Source of the DNA: CAVXFB01 sp963760935
GTDB lineage: Bacteria > Planctomycetota > Planctomycetia > Pirellulales > Thermoguttaceae
Direction of reading: 5' to 3'
NCBI GenBank assembly: GCA_963760935.1
Contig: CAVXFB010000008.1
Coordinates: 682,001 to 746,000 of the forward strand
DNA: 64,000 nucleotides
Below, piece after piece: positions 1-10,352 of this stretch. Position numbers and translations under genes: made by a program. The notes beneath the pieces are model-generated. The model was not told the origin of the DNA and made no database searches. It was given only the letters and a program-made list of their open reading frames with translations. Position 1 is the first letter of the stretch. Each line of letters begins with the position of its first letter.

Positions 1-88
1 ATCTGGCTGATTCGCAAGCCTAACCCAAGCCATTCTCACAATCCGCAGTGGACAAGCGCGCAGAGAATTGCCGTCGCGACTGGTTGGT

Positions 89-2870
89 TCACGCGGCGTA
101 CGAAGTTGACGACGGTTCGACGGACGCAGTTTCTTCGCCGTGCTCGTCCGCATACTCGTCGTCGTCGAACTCGTCCTCACCTTCTTCGTCGTCATGGTCG
201 GCCACGAAGCGACCGCTCACCAAGAGATTTGGCAGAAGCAACGAGTTGAGCAGGCAGCAGCCCATCGAGATGGTCAGCACGCGTCCGAGGCTTTGCAGGC
301 CCTGATGATTGGCGATCATGAGCGCGCCGAAGCCGACCATGGTGGTGAGCGAATTGACCACGATGGCCACGATCACGGGGTTGCCAGCGCCGCGGTATCT
401 TCCGCGTCCGCAGCGGAGCTCATGGATCAGATTGATGCCGCTTTCCATGCCGATGCCCAACGTCAGCGGCAGGACGATCATGTTGGCCGGATTTAAGGGG
501 ATGTCGAGCAAGCCCATCAGCCCCAGGGTTTGCAGCATGCCCACGCCCATGGGCAGTGCGGCCAAGAGCATGTGATTCAATCGGCGGAAATCCAAGAACA
601 CCACGGGCAGAATGACCAACAGGGCGTACCAGGCCGCTTGCTCGAAGCTGCGCTTCATCTGCCGCGACGCTTCGTAGACTTGTAGGGGATTGCCGGTGGC
701 GTCGGGATCGACTTGGCGAACCTGACTGACGAACTCGCCCATAGGCCCGACGTCCCAGATATTGGCCTTGCTATAGACCTGCATCAGGTAGTGGCCCGAG
801 CGGCCGATGAAGCGCGTGGCGACGCCTTCGGGCAAGTCGGCCTTGCTCGGTGGTTCGGGTGTGGAAACGGCTTGAAGTGTTTGCAGCCGCGTGAGCAAGT
901 CGGCGGCCATGCTTTGTTGGTATTGGCGGATGCGGCGGTTATACTCTGCCGACGGCATACGGCGCAACATCTCGCGGAGCTGTTGCAAACCGGCGGCCGC
1001 GCTTGCGGTTGACGCCTGCGACGAGAGCATCGTTTGTGCGGCAGCGAGCATACGGTCCAGATCAGCCTGCGGCGTGACCGGGATTTGCGGCACTTGCCGC
1101 GGCAGGCCGGCCAGGCGCCGGTGAATGCGCTCGATGATCGGCAGTTTGCCGGTCACGTCCGTAGGGAGCTTTGTCGCCACTTCAACGACCCGCTCAACCG
1201 AGGGCAGCTTTAGAAACTGCTCTTTGCGCTGGGCAACTTCCTCGGGCGTCGTGGCCACCGAGAGCGCGAACCAAGCGCTGCGGTTGGTCTGGTTGAATAG
1301 TTTATGCTCGAGTTCGACGCACTCCAATCCGACCGGCTGAAGGTGCAGCAGATTGTAGTCATAGCGCAAATAGTGCATGCCGACTGCAGCCGTGGCCGTG
1401 GCAGCGACTGCCAGGACGAGCGTCAGCCGTGGATACGCGAACAAGGGACTCAGCCAGAATCGCAAGTTTAGCGGGGCCGGTAAATTCTCTTGCACGCCGT
1501 CGGCATCGCTTAGGCGGATCATGGCCGGCAGCACGGTGGCGCCGGCCAGCCAGCAGAGCAGCACGCCGCCGCCGGCGATGAGTCCCAGTTGGGCCACGCC
1601 GGGAAACTCGGTCAGCCCGGCGGCAAAGAAAGCGATCGCCGACGTGATCGCGCCGGTGAAAATGCCCGGGCCAGCGATGGCGGCCGTCTGAACAAGCGCC
1701 TGGCTGGTCGAGTCGACGTTCTCGCGTAGCTCAAGGTAGCGGCTAACGTAGTAAATACCATAGTCGATTCCCAGCCCAAACAGGATCGACGCGAAGGCGA
1801 TGCTGAGTATGTTGACATGCCCGACGGTGAGCGTGATGCATCCGCACGCCCAAACCATGCCGACCACCAGGGCCGCCATTGCCATCGTGGCGTGGCGGAA
1901 TCCGCCGAAGGCCACGACCATCACCGCCAGCACGCCCAGGAAGGAGACGATCGTGGCCAGTGTCATCGAGCTTTCGCTCGATCGCATCTCGTCGAACTCG
2001 ATGATCGGCAAGCCCGTGAGCCCGATTTTCGTGCCGGGATGCCGCGACTGAATCTCCGAGGCGAGCTGCCGCAGGACAGTGATCGACTCGCTGTTCTGGG
2101 CGAAGCTCTGCCGATCTTCTTCGAGCAATCGGAGGAGAACGAAGCCCATGCGGCCATCGTCGGACATCAGCCGCGTCGACGCGGATTCGGCGGCCAACGG
2201 GCTGGAGAACGACATTTTGGGCCACGGCGAGGTGTAGCCGTTGGATTGTCCCAGCGCGGCGGCCAAGCCGTGGGTGACCTGCGGCAGTTCGGTTTGCATG
2301 GCGGCAAGAACTTGCTGCCGCTGCGCGCCTGTGCCGCCGGACATTGCCGCGCCCATCCACTGGGCCATGCCGCCGAGATTCAGTTGCGACCAGTTGCCCT
2401 GGAGGATCGGGCCCGCTTGGTCAAGGAAACCATCGATTTGTTGAAGTTCTTCGGGCTTGAGATAGAAGAGCCCTTTGCTGCGGAGCTTCGGAGCGTCGGC
2501 GTCGTGCAGAACCGCGCTGAAAGAGATCCTTCCGTTGCAGCAACATGCGGCTGACATCGTCGAGGGCGGGAGTGATCTGCTCTCGCCCCTCGCCTTCCAC
2601 AACGACGACGACGTCTTCCTTATTGCCAAACTCCTTGGTGTACTCTAGCCAGCGGCGATTGTAATCGCTGTTGGGATTGAGCAGTTCGGCGCGGCTGGTG
2701 CGGAAACCAAGCCGTGTCATCGTGAGCCAGACGGAACCGCCGGCCGCCAAGGCGGCCAACAGCAGCGTGACCATGGGGAAGCGGATGGCGGCCCGAGTTA
2801 GCCACGCCAACGGTCGCGACATCAACGAGGAGTCTGTCTGCGGCGTCTCGAGCGACGGCATCATGTCCAT
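89..2870 (-). CDS. MMPL/RND-family membrane transporter (frameshifted)
   Basis: This is an RND-superfamily exporter of the MMPL type, about 926 residues, resembling the HpnN-like lipid transporters. The N-terminus has one membrane segment (VTLLLAALAAGGSVW) followed by a large extracytoplasmic loop. Two blocks of five to six hydrophobic helices follow, the first near TIVSFLGVLAVMVVAFGGF and the second near LLVILPVVFLDF, as expected for a tandem-duplicated RND fold. The C-terminus is acidic. The reading frame breaks at the AAA run at 2520-2522: the N-terminal frame reads KDLFQRG and the rest reads FSAVLHDADAP, and removing one base joins them. The ATG at 2870 is chosen because it lies just before MMPSLETPQTD; 2864 is an alternative. 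The substrate cannot be deduced; a lipid or hydrophobic molecule is the family expectation. Confidence 0.85.
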
Positions 2871-3104
2871 CCTGGCCAGAAAACAAGCCCGTCCGCGCTC
2901 GTGCGGCCTCCTACCGACGAAAGCACGTGGACTTTTCCGCCGCACACATTGGTTCAGCACGGCAGAGCGGGTATTTTAGCGGCAACCGGCCTGGGGACCA
3001 AGGGCAGTTCCACTCAGCCGCAACGACACAACTCCTTTCGGGGGAATGGGTTGTGATTCCAGGCTCGATTTCAACTGCGACGTGCTAATCAACCAGTGCT
3101 TCGA

Positions 3105-4106
3105 TTACTTTGCTTCAACACTGATTGGCAGTACGTGTGCGGTGACGAGGATAACTTGCTGCTTGCCAGACCTGGGTGTTCGGGCCATCCCGCCGACAAC
3201 CATCGTGTGGCCGCTGGCAACTCGCAGGGTGGTTTGAGCCTGAAAAGTCGCGGTGTTGGGAATCCGGGTTGTTTTGCCCTCCCCGCGATTTGCGACTACA
3301 ACACCTTCGTCCTCGGGACCAAGCCTAGAGTCTTCGATCTGCAGTTCTAGCGTGACCGAGTGGTCGGCATTGACGCGCGGCGTAAAGGTCAGGATGGTGC
3401 CCACCTCTTCCATCTGGATGCTGTTCACTTGACCGTCTCGCGTTGTTTGAGTGCCCGCAATTCGCCCCTGGCGCTTGCCAACTCGCAGGTTGGCCGGTTG
3501 ATTGTCGAGGGTGGTAAGTTCTGCTTCGCTGAGTACTTCGATTTTTCGGCGCAGACTATCGGTACGTGTCGTTTCATCATGAGTTGCGATCGATAGCGTG
3601 GATGGTTTAGTGGCGGTGATGACTTCGGCGGTCCCGGAAGGCACCTCTCCAACCACTACTTCCAACCGAACCATCGCCGCAGTGCGGTCGAGTTTGGCTG
3701 CTAACTGTTGAATGGCTTCGACGGCCTCCGCAGAACCGGTCATCACCAAGCTGTTGCTGATCGAATCGGCCACAATCGTTACCCGCGATGAGGCACGGCC
3801 GCCTCGCGCAATCTGGCCCTCAGCGCTAAGAAGAGAATTAATGGTAGCAGCGAGATTATCGGCCGGAACGGAGTTCAATTGCAGCACCGTCGTCGCATCT
3901 TCCATGACAAACGGGACGGGACCAGGCGCTTGCAGCGCGCGAGCGGGACCTGCTGCCTTCACAGCTTTTGTCGCGTTATCGTCTGACCTCGCTGGCGGAT
4001 TCGTCCGCGTATCGGACCTCCGTGGGCCAGCGTGGCCCGGTTCGGCTGCCAGCGCACCCTGCACGCACAGCGAAAAAGTGATCAACACGATCCAGAAGCG
4101 TGCCAT
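3105..4106 (-). CDS. Short free-standing secretin-like protein
   Basis: The product is 333 residues with a signal peptide (MARFWIVLITFSLCVQGALA) and two recognisable parts. Residues of about 70-150 look like a secretin N-subdomain (NolW-like: TIVADSISNSLVMTGSAEAVEAIQQLAAKLD). Residues of about 230-330 resemble the secretin C-terminal beta region (VGTILTFTPRVNADHSVTLEL, then ASGHTMVVGGMARTP). Full secretins (GspD, PilQ) are usually over 500 residues with several N-domains, so this is a minimal version. The ATG at 4106 is preceded by AAGGAGAACTGAAA, a strong ribosome binding site, so a longer upstream start is unlikely. No type II secretion or pilus genes are adjacent, so its partner machine is unknown. 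Confidence 0.75.
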   Translation of the reverse strand: MARFWIVLITFSLCVQGALAAEPGHAGPRRSDTRTNPPARSDDNATKAVKAAGPARALQAPGPVPFVMEDATTVLQLNSVPADNLAATINSLLSAEGQIARGGRASSRVTIVADSISNSLVMTGSAEAVEAIQQLAAKLDRTAAMVRLEVVVGEVPSGTAEVITATKPSTLSIATHDETTRTDSLRRKIEVLSEAELTTLDNQPANLRVGKRQGRIAGTQTTRDGQVNSIQMEEVGTILTFTPRVNADHSVTLELQIEDSRLGPEDEGVVVANRGEGKTTRIPNTATFQAQTTLRVASGHTMVVGGMARTPRSGKQQVILVTAHVLPISVEAK

Positions 4107-4267
4107 TTTCAGTTCTCCTTGGGAAAGATCTTCTGTCGATACACTGCTGCGACGTCGCACTCCCAATTATGGAGCGATGGATCGATTATCATTTGGTCCG
4201 CGGGTGGCGTCAATTAGCCTGTATGGCTGCAACGCTCACTGTGGTCAGTCGCAAATAGGTTGGTCGA

Positions 4268-5545
4268 TCATTGCGATCGCGGGGATTCCCCCGCCAAGTA
4301 GTCCATCGCCATGAACACGAGGGCTCGCACGCCGGTGGGCAAGGCCGCTTCGTCAAGCTTGAAATGCGACGAATGCAGCCCGTACGTGGCGCCGATCGAT
4401 TCGTTGTGCACGCCAAGATAGACATAGAATCCGGGCAGCTTCTGCGTGAAGCCAGCGAAATCCTCGCCGCCGGTCGATTGCTCGATTTCGACGACGTTCT
4501 TTTCGCCGGCGGCGCGGACGAGACTCGGCTTCATGCGAGCGCCGAGTTTTGGGTCGTTGATGACCGAAGGTCCGTAATCGACGTAAGTGATCTCGGCCTT
4601 GGCGCCGTGTGCGAGGGCCGTCTGCTCGACAATACGTCGGAAGTCCGCGGCCACTTCGCGGCGAACGTCGGGATCACAGGTGCGGACCGTGCCCTCGAAC
4701 ATCGCGCTGCCGGGTATGATGTTCCAGGCGGTACCCGCCTTGAGAATTCCTATGGAAACGACGGCCGGTTGATGGGCGTCCACACGGCGGCTGACGATGG
4801 TCTGCAGCGCCGTGATGACGTGGGCCGTCGTGACGATCGGATCGACGCCTTGCCATGGCTTGGCTGCATGCGACTGCTTTCCCGTAATGGTTACGCGGAA
4901 AAAATCTACGCCGGAGGTGATGCCTCCGTAGCGATAGCCGATTTGGCGGGTGGGCAGTTCGCTCCGGACATGCAGCGCGAAGATGGCCTTCACGTCGGGA
5001 TTGCGCAGTACGCCGGCTTCGATCATGTGCTGGGCTCCACCCTCGCTTTCCTCGGCCGGCTGGAAGATGAGTTTCACGGTTCCCGGCAAGACGTCGCGGA
5101 GTTGCACCAACACGCGGGCGGCGCCAAGCAACATGGCCGTATGCGCGTCGTGGCCGCAGGCGTGCATCACGCCATCGTTTTTCGAGGCGAAGGGCAGTCC
5201 CGTCTCTTCGTGGATGGGCAGCGCGTCCATATCGGCCCGCAAGGCCACGGTGGGACCCGGCCGGCGTCCGCGAATCAGCGCGACGACGCCATGTCCACCC
5301 ACGCCGGTCTTGATCTCTTTGATTCCCATGGCCCGCAACTGTTCGGCAACGACCCGCGAGGTCCGCTCTTCCTTGCCGGACAGTTCGGGGTGGGCGTGAA
5401 AATCGCGCCGCCATGCGATAGTCGCCGGCGTGACCTGAGCGACCAAGTCGTCGACGCGGCGGCTGATGTCGTCGGCGCGGAGCGGACGCCATGCGGTGCT
5501 AAGGAGAACGAGAAGGAACAGTATCCGGATCGATGCAGTTTTCAT
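4268..5545 (-). CDS. Secreted M20-family amidohydrolase (hippurate/IAA-amino acid hydrolase type)
   Basis: This 425-residue metallo-amidohydrolase belongs to the M20D group, which cleaves N-acyl amino acids or carboxy-terminal amides. It has an N-terminal signal peptide (MKTASIRILFLLVLLSTAWRPLRA), so it probably acts in the periplasm. Key motifs are HAHPELSGKEERT, ALRADMDALPIHEETGLPF, the metal-binding HACGHDAHTAMLLGAA, the catalytic glutamates in QPAEESEGGAQ, STGGEDFAGF and the C-terminal metal-ligand region GLHSSHFKLDE. The length is normal for the family. It is transcribed on the same strand as argJ-argC, 125 bp downstream, but shows no obvious coupling. The exact substrate cannot be predicted from sequence alone. 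Confidence 0.9.
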   Translation of the reverse strand: MKTASIRILFLLVLLSTAWRPLRADDISRRVDDLVAQVTPATIAWRRDFHAHPELSGKEERTSRVVAEQLRAMGIKEIKTGVGGHGVVALIRGRRPGPTVALRADMDALPIHEETGLPFASKNDGVMHACGHDAHTAMLLGAARVLVQLRDVLPGTVKLIFQPAEESEGGAQHMIEAGVLRNPDVKAIFALHVRSELPTRQIGYRYGGITSGVDFFRVTITGKQSHAAKPWQGVDPIVTTAHVITALQTIVSRRVDAHQPAVVSIGILKAGTAWNIIPGSAMFEGTVRTCDPDVRREVAADFRRIVEQTALAHGAKAEITYVDYGPSVINDPKLGARMKPSLVRAAGEKNVVEIEQSTGGEDFAGFTQKLPGFYVYLGVHNESIGATYGLHSSHFKLDEAALPTGVRALVFMAMDYLAGESPRSQ

Positions 5546-5670
5546 AGTAAGATAGTGTAACGCATTGAGCGGCCGAAAGCACGTCGACGTCTATACCGCC
5601 GCAAGTCGCCGTGGCAATGAATGTTAAACGCGTTGCTCACCGTCCCTGACGATCACGATCGACGGGCTTC

Positions 5671-6864
5671 TTACGTGTGGTAGTCTGCATTCAGCCGTAC
5701 GTACTCGGCCGTGAGGTCGGCGGTCCAGAAGCGGCGCGATGCCGTGCCCTCGCTGAAATCGAGTTGGATCAGCGTATCGCGATTGTCGCGGATCGACGTG
5801 GATACGGCGCGGCCGTCGAACTCGACCGGTGCGCCCTTTTCGTAGAGCAGGAAACCGTTGAGCCGCAACGTGACGCCTTGGGGGTTGAATGGAACGTTGG
5901 CATAGCCAGCCGCCGACACGATGCGGCCCCAATTCGGGTCGGCGCCGTGCAAGGCGGTCTTTACCAGGGGGCTGTTGGCCACTGTCTTGGCGATCTCCAA
6001 CGCTGCCGGCTGGTCGGCACAGCCGCTGATCTCGATCGTTACCAGGTGCGTCGCGCCTTCGCCATCGCCGGCAATGGCCTTTGCCAAATCGACGCACACT
6101 TCGTCTAGCGCCGTCTGGAACGCGGCCAAATCGTCGCCGGCAAGCGGCTCGCCACCGGCCGCTCCATTGGCCAACAGCAACACCGTGTCATTGGTGCTCA
6201 TGTGGCCATCGACGCTCATGCAGTTGAAACTTTCGTTGACGGCGGCGCTCAAGGCGGCCTGGGCCACCTCGGGCGTAAGCGCGGCGTCGGTCATGACGAG
6301 CGCCAGCATGGTGGCCATATTGGGTCCCATCATGGCCGCCCCTTTGGCCATGCCGGTGATCTGAATTTCGCGGTCGGCAATGGTAATTGTTCGGCCCGCC
6401 AACTTATGGATCGTGTCGGTCGTCAACATGCCACGGGCGGCGGCCATGAGCGACGACTCGCTGCGGCCAAGCTTTACCGCGGCGGCTGCGATGCCTTGCT
6501 CCACGCGGTCCATCGGCAGAAACGAGCCAATCACGCCGGTCGAGAGCACCAGGGCCTGATCGGCCTCGGCACCGCAGGCGGCCGCGGCCAAGCGAGCCAT
6601 CTCCTCGGCATCGCGCAGCCCACGTTCACCGGTGCAGGCGTTGGCGACGCCCGAGCAAATCACCACGGCACGCATCCGGTTGCTGGGCGTGCGGCTGCGA
6701 TCGACGGCCACCGGCGCGGCGTAGACCAGATTCTGCGTATACACGCCGGCCGCGCTGGCAGGCGTTTCCGACATCACCAGGCTCAAGTCCTGCTTGCGCG
6801 GATCGCGCTTGATGCGACTATGAACGCCGGCCAACAGATAGCCCTTCGGAACGGATATGGCCAT
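5671..6864 (-). CDS. argJ: Glutamate N-acetyltransferase / amino-acid acetyltransferase ArgJ
   Basis: ArgJ transfers the acetyl group from N-acetylornithine to glutamate in the cyclic arginine pathway, and in its bifunctional form also acetylates glutamate from acetyl-CoA. The 397-residue protein shows the autoproteolysis site HMSTNDTVLLLANGAAGG, where the Thr after Asn-Asp becomes the N-terminal nucleophile of the beta chain. It also has the ArgJ stretches FLPMDRVEQGIAAA, GMAKGAAMMGPNMATMLA and GADPNWGRIVSAAGYANVPF. The ATG at 6864 is preceded by CAGGAG; the upstream residues of the longer frame are not conserved-looking. It follows argC with a 169 bp gap on the same strand, consistent with a small arginine unit. 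Confidence 0.96.
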   Translation of the reverse strand: MAISVPKGYLLAGVHSRIKRDPRKQDLSLVMSETPASAAGVYTQNLVYAAPVAVDRSRTPSNRMRAVVICSGVANACTGERGLRDAEEMARLAAAACGAEADQALVLSTGVIGSFLPMDRVEQGIAAAAVKLGRSESSLMAAARGMLTTDTIHKLAGRTITIADREIQITGMAKGAAMMGPNMATMLALVMTDAALTPEVAQAALSAAVNESFNCMSVDGHMSTNDTVLLLANGAAGGEPLAGDDLAAFQTALDEVCVDLAKAIAGDGEGATHLVTIEISGCADQPAALEIAKTVANSPLVKTALHGADPNWGRIVSAAGYANVPFNPQGVTLRLNGFLLYEKGAPVEFDGRAVSTSIRDNRDTLIQLDFSEGTASRRFWTADLTAEYVRLNADYHT

Positions 6865-7033
6865 ACGGTTAATACTCCTGACGTTGTGAGAGGCGAACAA
6901 AGTCGCCGATTATCGTGCCGGTTCCCCAAGGCAACCTTATTGGTTCCGTGGTTGATTATGGAACAGTTCCGACGTTTTCTCCCGGGAACCCGGGCTCGTT
7001 TCACGAGCCCTTGTTCCATTACCAGTGCAGGAC

Positions 7034-8044
7034 TTAATAGAGGGCCGTGGTTTCCGAATAGCCGTACATCAGGTTGAAGTTTTGTACGGCGGCCCCGGAC
7101 GCGCCCTTGATCAAATTGTCGATGCAACTGAACGTCAGCACGCGGCCGCGGACCACGCGGGCCGTGATGTCGCAGAAGTTCGTGCCTAGCGAATCCTTCG
7201 TCCCGGGGAAATGATCGACCACGCGGACAAAGGGCTCGTCGGCGTAGAAATCGCGAATTGTCTGCAATACCTGCTCTTCGCTTACGGGCACGGTGGGCTG
7301 CGAGTAGGTCGTGGTCAGGATGCCGCGGTCCATCGGCACCAAGTGCGGCGAGAACACGATTTCCACTGCCGTGCCGGCCGCGGTGCCAAGCACCTGCTCG
7401 ATTTCCGGCGTGTGGCGATGCCGGCCGACATTGTACGCGGCGATGCTCTCATTGCACTCGGGGTAGTGCGTGGTGAGTTTCAGCGTGCGCCCGGCGCCGG
7501 AAACACCGCTCTTCGAGTCGACGATGATCGTCTTCGGATCGATCATCTGCTTCTTCAACAGCGGCGCCAAGGCGAGGATGGTCGAGGTAGGATAGCAGCC
7601 AGGGTTTGCCACTAGCTGGGCCGGCGGGATTTCTGAGCGGAACAACTCGGGCAGCCCGTAGACGACCTTGCCCAGTCGGGCTGCGTCGGTGTGTTTCAGG
7701 CCGTACCATTGCTCGTAGACCGCCGGGTCGTTGAGGCGATAGTCGGCACTGAAATCGACCACGCGGCTGCCGGCGTCGAGCAGATAGGAAACGACCGACG
7801 CACTGGCGCCATGCGGTAGGCAACTGAAGACGCACTCGGCGCGGGCCGCGACCTCGGCCGGGCTGAGATCCTCAAGGCGCAGATCCAGCCGGCCGGTCAA
7901 CGACGGATGGATCATGGCGATGTGCGGCTGGCCTTCCTGCCGGCTGGTAACGGCCACGATCTCCGCATCCGGGTGGCGGAGCAGGATTTTGATCAGTTCG
8001 AGGGCGGTGTAGCCGGTGGCCCCGAGAATGGCGATGCGTGTCAT
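7034..8044 (-). CDS. argC: N-acetyl-gamma-glutamyl-phosphate reductase ArgC
   Basis: ArgC is the NADPH-dependent reductase that makes N-acetylglutamate semialdehyde, the third step of arginine synthesis. The 336-residue protein begins with a Rossmann motif (ILGATGYTALELIKILLRHP), carries the catalytic cysteine in VANPGCYPTSTILALAPL, and has the substrate-binding and family stretches SKSGVSGAGRTLK, YNVGRHRHTPEIEQ and SPHLVPMDRGILTTTY. The ATG at 8044 places the Rossmann motif directly at the N-terminus; the eleven residues of the longer frame (MPPLDRPSTSA) are not needed. It is upstream of argJ on the same strand. Other arg genes are not in the window. Confidence 0.96.
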   Translation of the reverse strand: MTRIAILGATGYTALELIKILLRHPDAEIVAVTSRQEGQPHIAMIHPSLTGRLDLRLEDLSPAEVAARAECVFSCLPHGASASVVSYLLDAGSRVVDFSADYRLNDPAVYEQWYGLKHTDAARLGKVVYGLPELFRSEIPPAQLVANPGCYPTSTILALAPLLKKQMIDPKTIIVDSKSGVSGAGRTLKLTTHYPECNESIAAYNVGRHRHTPEIEQVLGTAAGTAVEIVFSPHLVPMDRGILTTTYSQPTVPVSEEQVLQTIRDFYADEPFVRVVDHFPGTKDSLGTNFCDITARVVRGRVLTFSCIDNLIKGASGAAVQNFNLMYGYSETTALY

Positions 8045-8297
8045 GGCAGAGGTCGAAGGTCGGTCCAATGGCGGCAAGCCTGGCGCCGATCGACAGGCGA
8101 AATGGACAAACCATGAAGTATAAAAGGTCAGTCCCCGGCCGCCAAGGGGGTAGAAGTCGACCGGGCAGGAAATCTCGCTTCTCCTCCGCTTGCGGACTAA
8201 CCGTTGCGTCCCTATACTGAAAGGTTTCCCGGGTAGTATTGGATAAGATTAGAGACACTTGCCCCCCTCGCGATAGGGCTTGAGGAGAACCGCAATC

Positions 8298-8591
8298 ATG
8301 ACCATGGACAAGAGCCTTAAGGCACGGCTTGGCTTGGCCCGCGCCCGCAGTGTGCTTAGCCGCGCCGAGCGAATTCAGCGGCTCAAGGCGGCCGATCGTT
8401 GGCAGGAGGGGGACAGCCCGTTCGGCTTGGCGAAAGTGCGGGTCTTCAAGCTCGCCATGAAGAAGAAGAAGAAGAAGAAGGAAGAGGAAGAGGGCGCTGA
8501 AGGCGCCGCCGCCGCCGCTCCGGCTGCCGACGCTGGAAAGAAAGAAGCGCCGAAGAAAGACGCTGGCAAGAAAGCTGGCGGGAAGAAATAG
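8298..8591 (+). CDS. PVC-group lysine-rich small basic protein
   Basis: This is a 97-residue, strongly basic protein beginning MTMDKSLKARLGLARARSVL. It has a conserved core (SRAERIQRLKAADRW then GDSPFGLAKVRV) and a low-complexity tail of Lys, Glu and Ala runs. The core matches what I know of the small basic protein family restricted to Planctomycetes, Verrucomicrobia and Chlamydiae (TIGR04137-type). Its molecular role is not established; nucleic-acid or ribosome association is a guess from its charge. The ATG at 8298 is chosen over 8280 because the conserved MTMDKSLK start is found there, with GAGGAGAAC upstream. It is a single-gene unit diverging from argC. Confidence 0.85.
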   Translation: MTMDKSLKARLGLARARSVLSRAERIQRLKAADRWQEGDSPFGLAKVRVFKLAMKKKKKKKEEEEGAEGAAAAAPAADAGKKEAPKKDAGKKAGGKK

Positions 8592-8772
8592 CCAGCCAGT
8601 CGCGGCGCCCGGGCGCGATCGCCTTGCGGTGGCAGTGCGCTGGGTACGACCCGTTGCGGCCAGAGGCGCCAATCGGCCGCAGTCATTTGCACAACTCTCA
8701 TGCGCCGTGCTCGCAAGAGGCTGGGAGGCGGCGTCACTCGGATACGACCGACGCGGCCTGATTGCTCGGCGT

Positions 8773-10332
8773 TCAGGCGCCCTTGTTCGCCGGAACCGGC
8801 GCGGTTGTTACGGAATGTGCATCGAGCACATCTTGAAGAATGAACTTCTCTGGGAACGGCTCGTCGAGTTGCCCTAGGATGCGGCGATATCGCTTAATGA
8901 CGTCCATCAGGTCGTTTCCGGTGATTTCTTCCTTCACGAGCGACGGGTGCTTGTCGAGCACACTGCGCCAACCTTGAAGGCCCTGGCGATAGGCGTTTCG
9001 CGCGGCGATCAAATCGGTATCGGCGTAGGCTTGATCTCCTTGATGCAGGGCTTTGCGCGCGGCGAGCAGTTCTTCCGTTTGTTCGACTTCGGCACGTAAT
9101 CGCCAATAGACGAAGTTGATGATCTGCCGATACGATTGGATGTAGCGGGCGAGGGTCTCGTGCTCGTTGATTTCATCGGCCAGCTTGATGGCCTCTTTTC
9201 TATGAGGGCCGACGATGCGGCGGGCGACTTCGCCGTGCGTGACGTCGGTGGCCTGTTGGGCTTGCGCGGCCAATTCCGCTTGGCGGGCGGTTCGCTTGTC
9301 ATAGGGTATACCGAGGGCCTCGCGCTGCGCTTTCGATAGGGCTGCCCGCTTCTCGGCCACGAGCTTGTCGTGCAGGCCGGGCTGGAGGGCTTCGAGCTGG
9401 TCGAGGAGCTTTTTGGCGGCCTGCTCATGCATTTCCTGCTCGCCGAGCTGGATTACCACGGGCTGCTGTGTTTTGTCATTGACGTACGACGTCGGGATCT
9501 GTTGCGTGCCATAGTGATGCCATTGCTTGCCCGCATCGACCCACGCTCGCTTGGCGACTTCACCGAAAACACCATCCTTCTCGACGGCCTCGGCGTAGTA
9601 CATTTGGCACAAGGGGCCTTCCAGCAGGTAGTTCAAGGGGCTCTTTCCCATCATGGGAAGCCCGGCCTCTACCATGCTGATAGCCTTTTCGCACCATGTA
9701 CGGCCCACGAGCCAGTTGTCGCGTAATGCCATTTCGAGCGAGCCGTTGAAGTCGTCGTCCTCCTTGAAGAGTTTGCGGAACTCCTTGCTCTCGTCTGCTT
9801 TGCCGATCTTGTGGGCGATGGTCCAACCGGTTTCGAAGGGCAGACGCGGCTCGCGTTCGTTGTATTTTATGCCGTCCTTAAGGAAGTCGATGCCCTTAAT
9901 GACCCAGCGATAGCGCTCGCGATAGTCGTCGAACTGGGCCGAGATGTTAAAGGAGAGGTTCCACGCCTGATTGATCCAGACGTTGATGAAGTTGGGTTGC
10001 ACCTTGGTGATTTGGTTCAAGACCGCGCTGCGATTGGTCCAGTCCTTCTTCATCTGGTATTCGTCGGCCTTCTCCCAAAGGATGTTGGCGGCCACGCCGC
10101 GCATCCCGAGCGTGGCGAGCTTGATGGTTACGCTCGTCGGATCGATCTCGCCGAGTTGCGATTGGCTCAGGTGGTACTGGTCGCGGAGCTGGGCGAGCTT
10201 TCCGCCCGGCGAGCCGGGCACCGACTTGACGTCGTTGGTCGCCGGTTGGCTGAGCCAGAATAGCGGCATCAGCAACACGGCGATGGCGATTAGATAGTAT
10301 ATCTTTCGACGGAAAGAAGTACGCGGACTCAT
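8773..10332 (-). CDS. Conserved membrane-anchored protein of an ABC export unit, function unknown
   Basis: This 519-residue protein has one N-terminal membrane anchor (YYLIAIAVLLMPLFWLS) and a long, largely helical, probably extracytoplasmic remainder. The stretch around LGMRGVAANILWEKADEYQ and the repeated mentions of Asn/Trp-rich helices (FINVWINQAWNLSFNISAQ) suggest a TPR-like organisation, but I cannot name a family with certainty. I have seen homologues in planctomycete genomes annotated only as hypothetical. The ATG is preceded by GAGGTGTCTT, a good ribosome binding site. It is third in the order ATPase, permease, this gene, so it may be an accessory component of that transporter. Confidence 0.7.
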   Translation of the reverse strand: MSPRTSFRRKIYYLIAIAVLLMPLFWLSQPATNDVKSVPGSPGGKLAQLRDQYHLSQSQLGEIDPTSVTIKLATLGMRGVAANILWEKADEYQMKKDWTNRSAVLNQITKVQPNFINVWINQAWNLSFNISAQFDDYRERYRWVIKGIDFLKDGIKYNEREPRLPFETGWTIAHKIGKADESKEFRKLFKEDDDFNGSLEMALRDNWLVGRTWCEKAISMVEAGLPMMGKSPLNYLLEGPLCQMYYAEAVEKDGVFGEVAKRAWVDAGKQWHHYGTQQIPTSYVNDKTQQPVVIQLGEQEMHEQAAKKLLDQLEALQPGLHDKLVAEKRAALSKAQREALGIPYDKRTARQAELAAQAQQATDVTHGEVARRIVGPHRKEAIKLADEINEHETLARYIQSYRQIINFVYWRLRAEVEQTEELLAARKALHQGDQAYADTDLIAARNAYRQGLQGWRSVLDKHPSLVKEEITGNDLMDVIKRYRRILGQLDEPFPEKFILQDVLDAHSVTTAPVPANKGA

Positions 10333-10352
10333 AAGACACCTCGGAAGAGATC

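Noticed and set aside
140..2554. Several long open frames on the plus strand opposite the MMPL transporter gene
   Set aside because: They mirror the codon pattern of the real minus-strand gene and have no recognisable protein content.
4271..5560. A 429-codon plus-strand frame opposite the M20 amidohydrolase
   Set aside because: It is an antisense shadow in high-GC DNA; the minus strand has all catalytic motifs.
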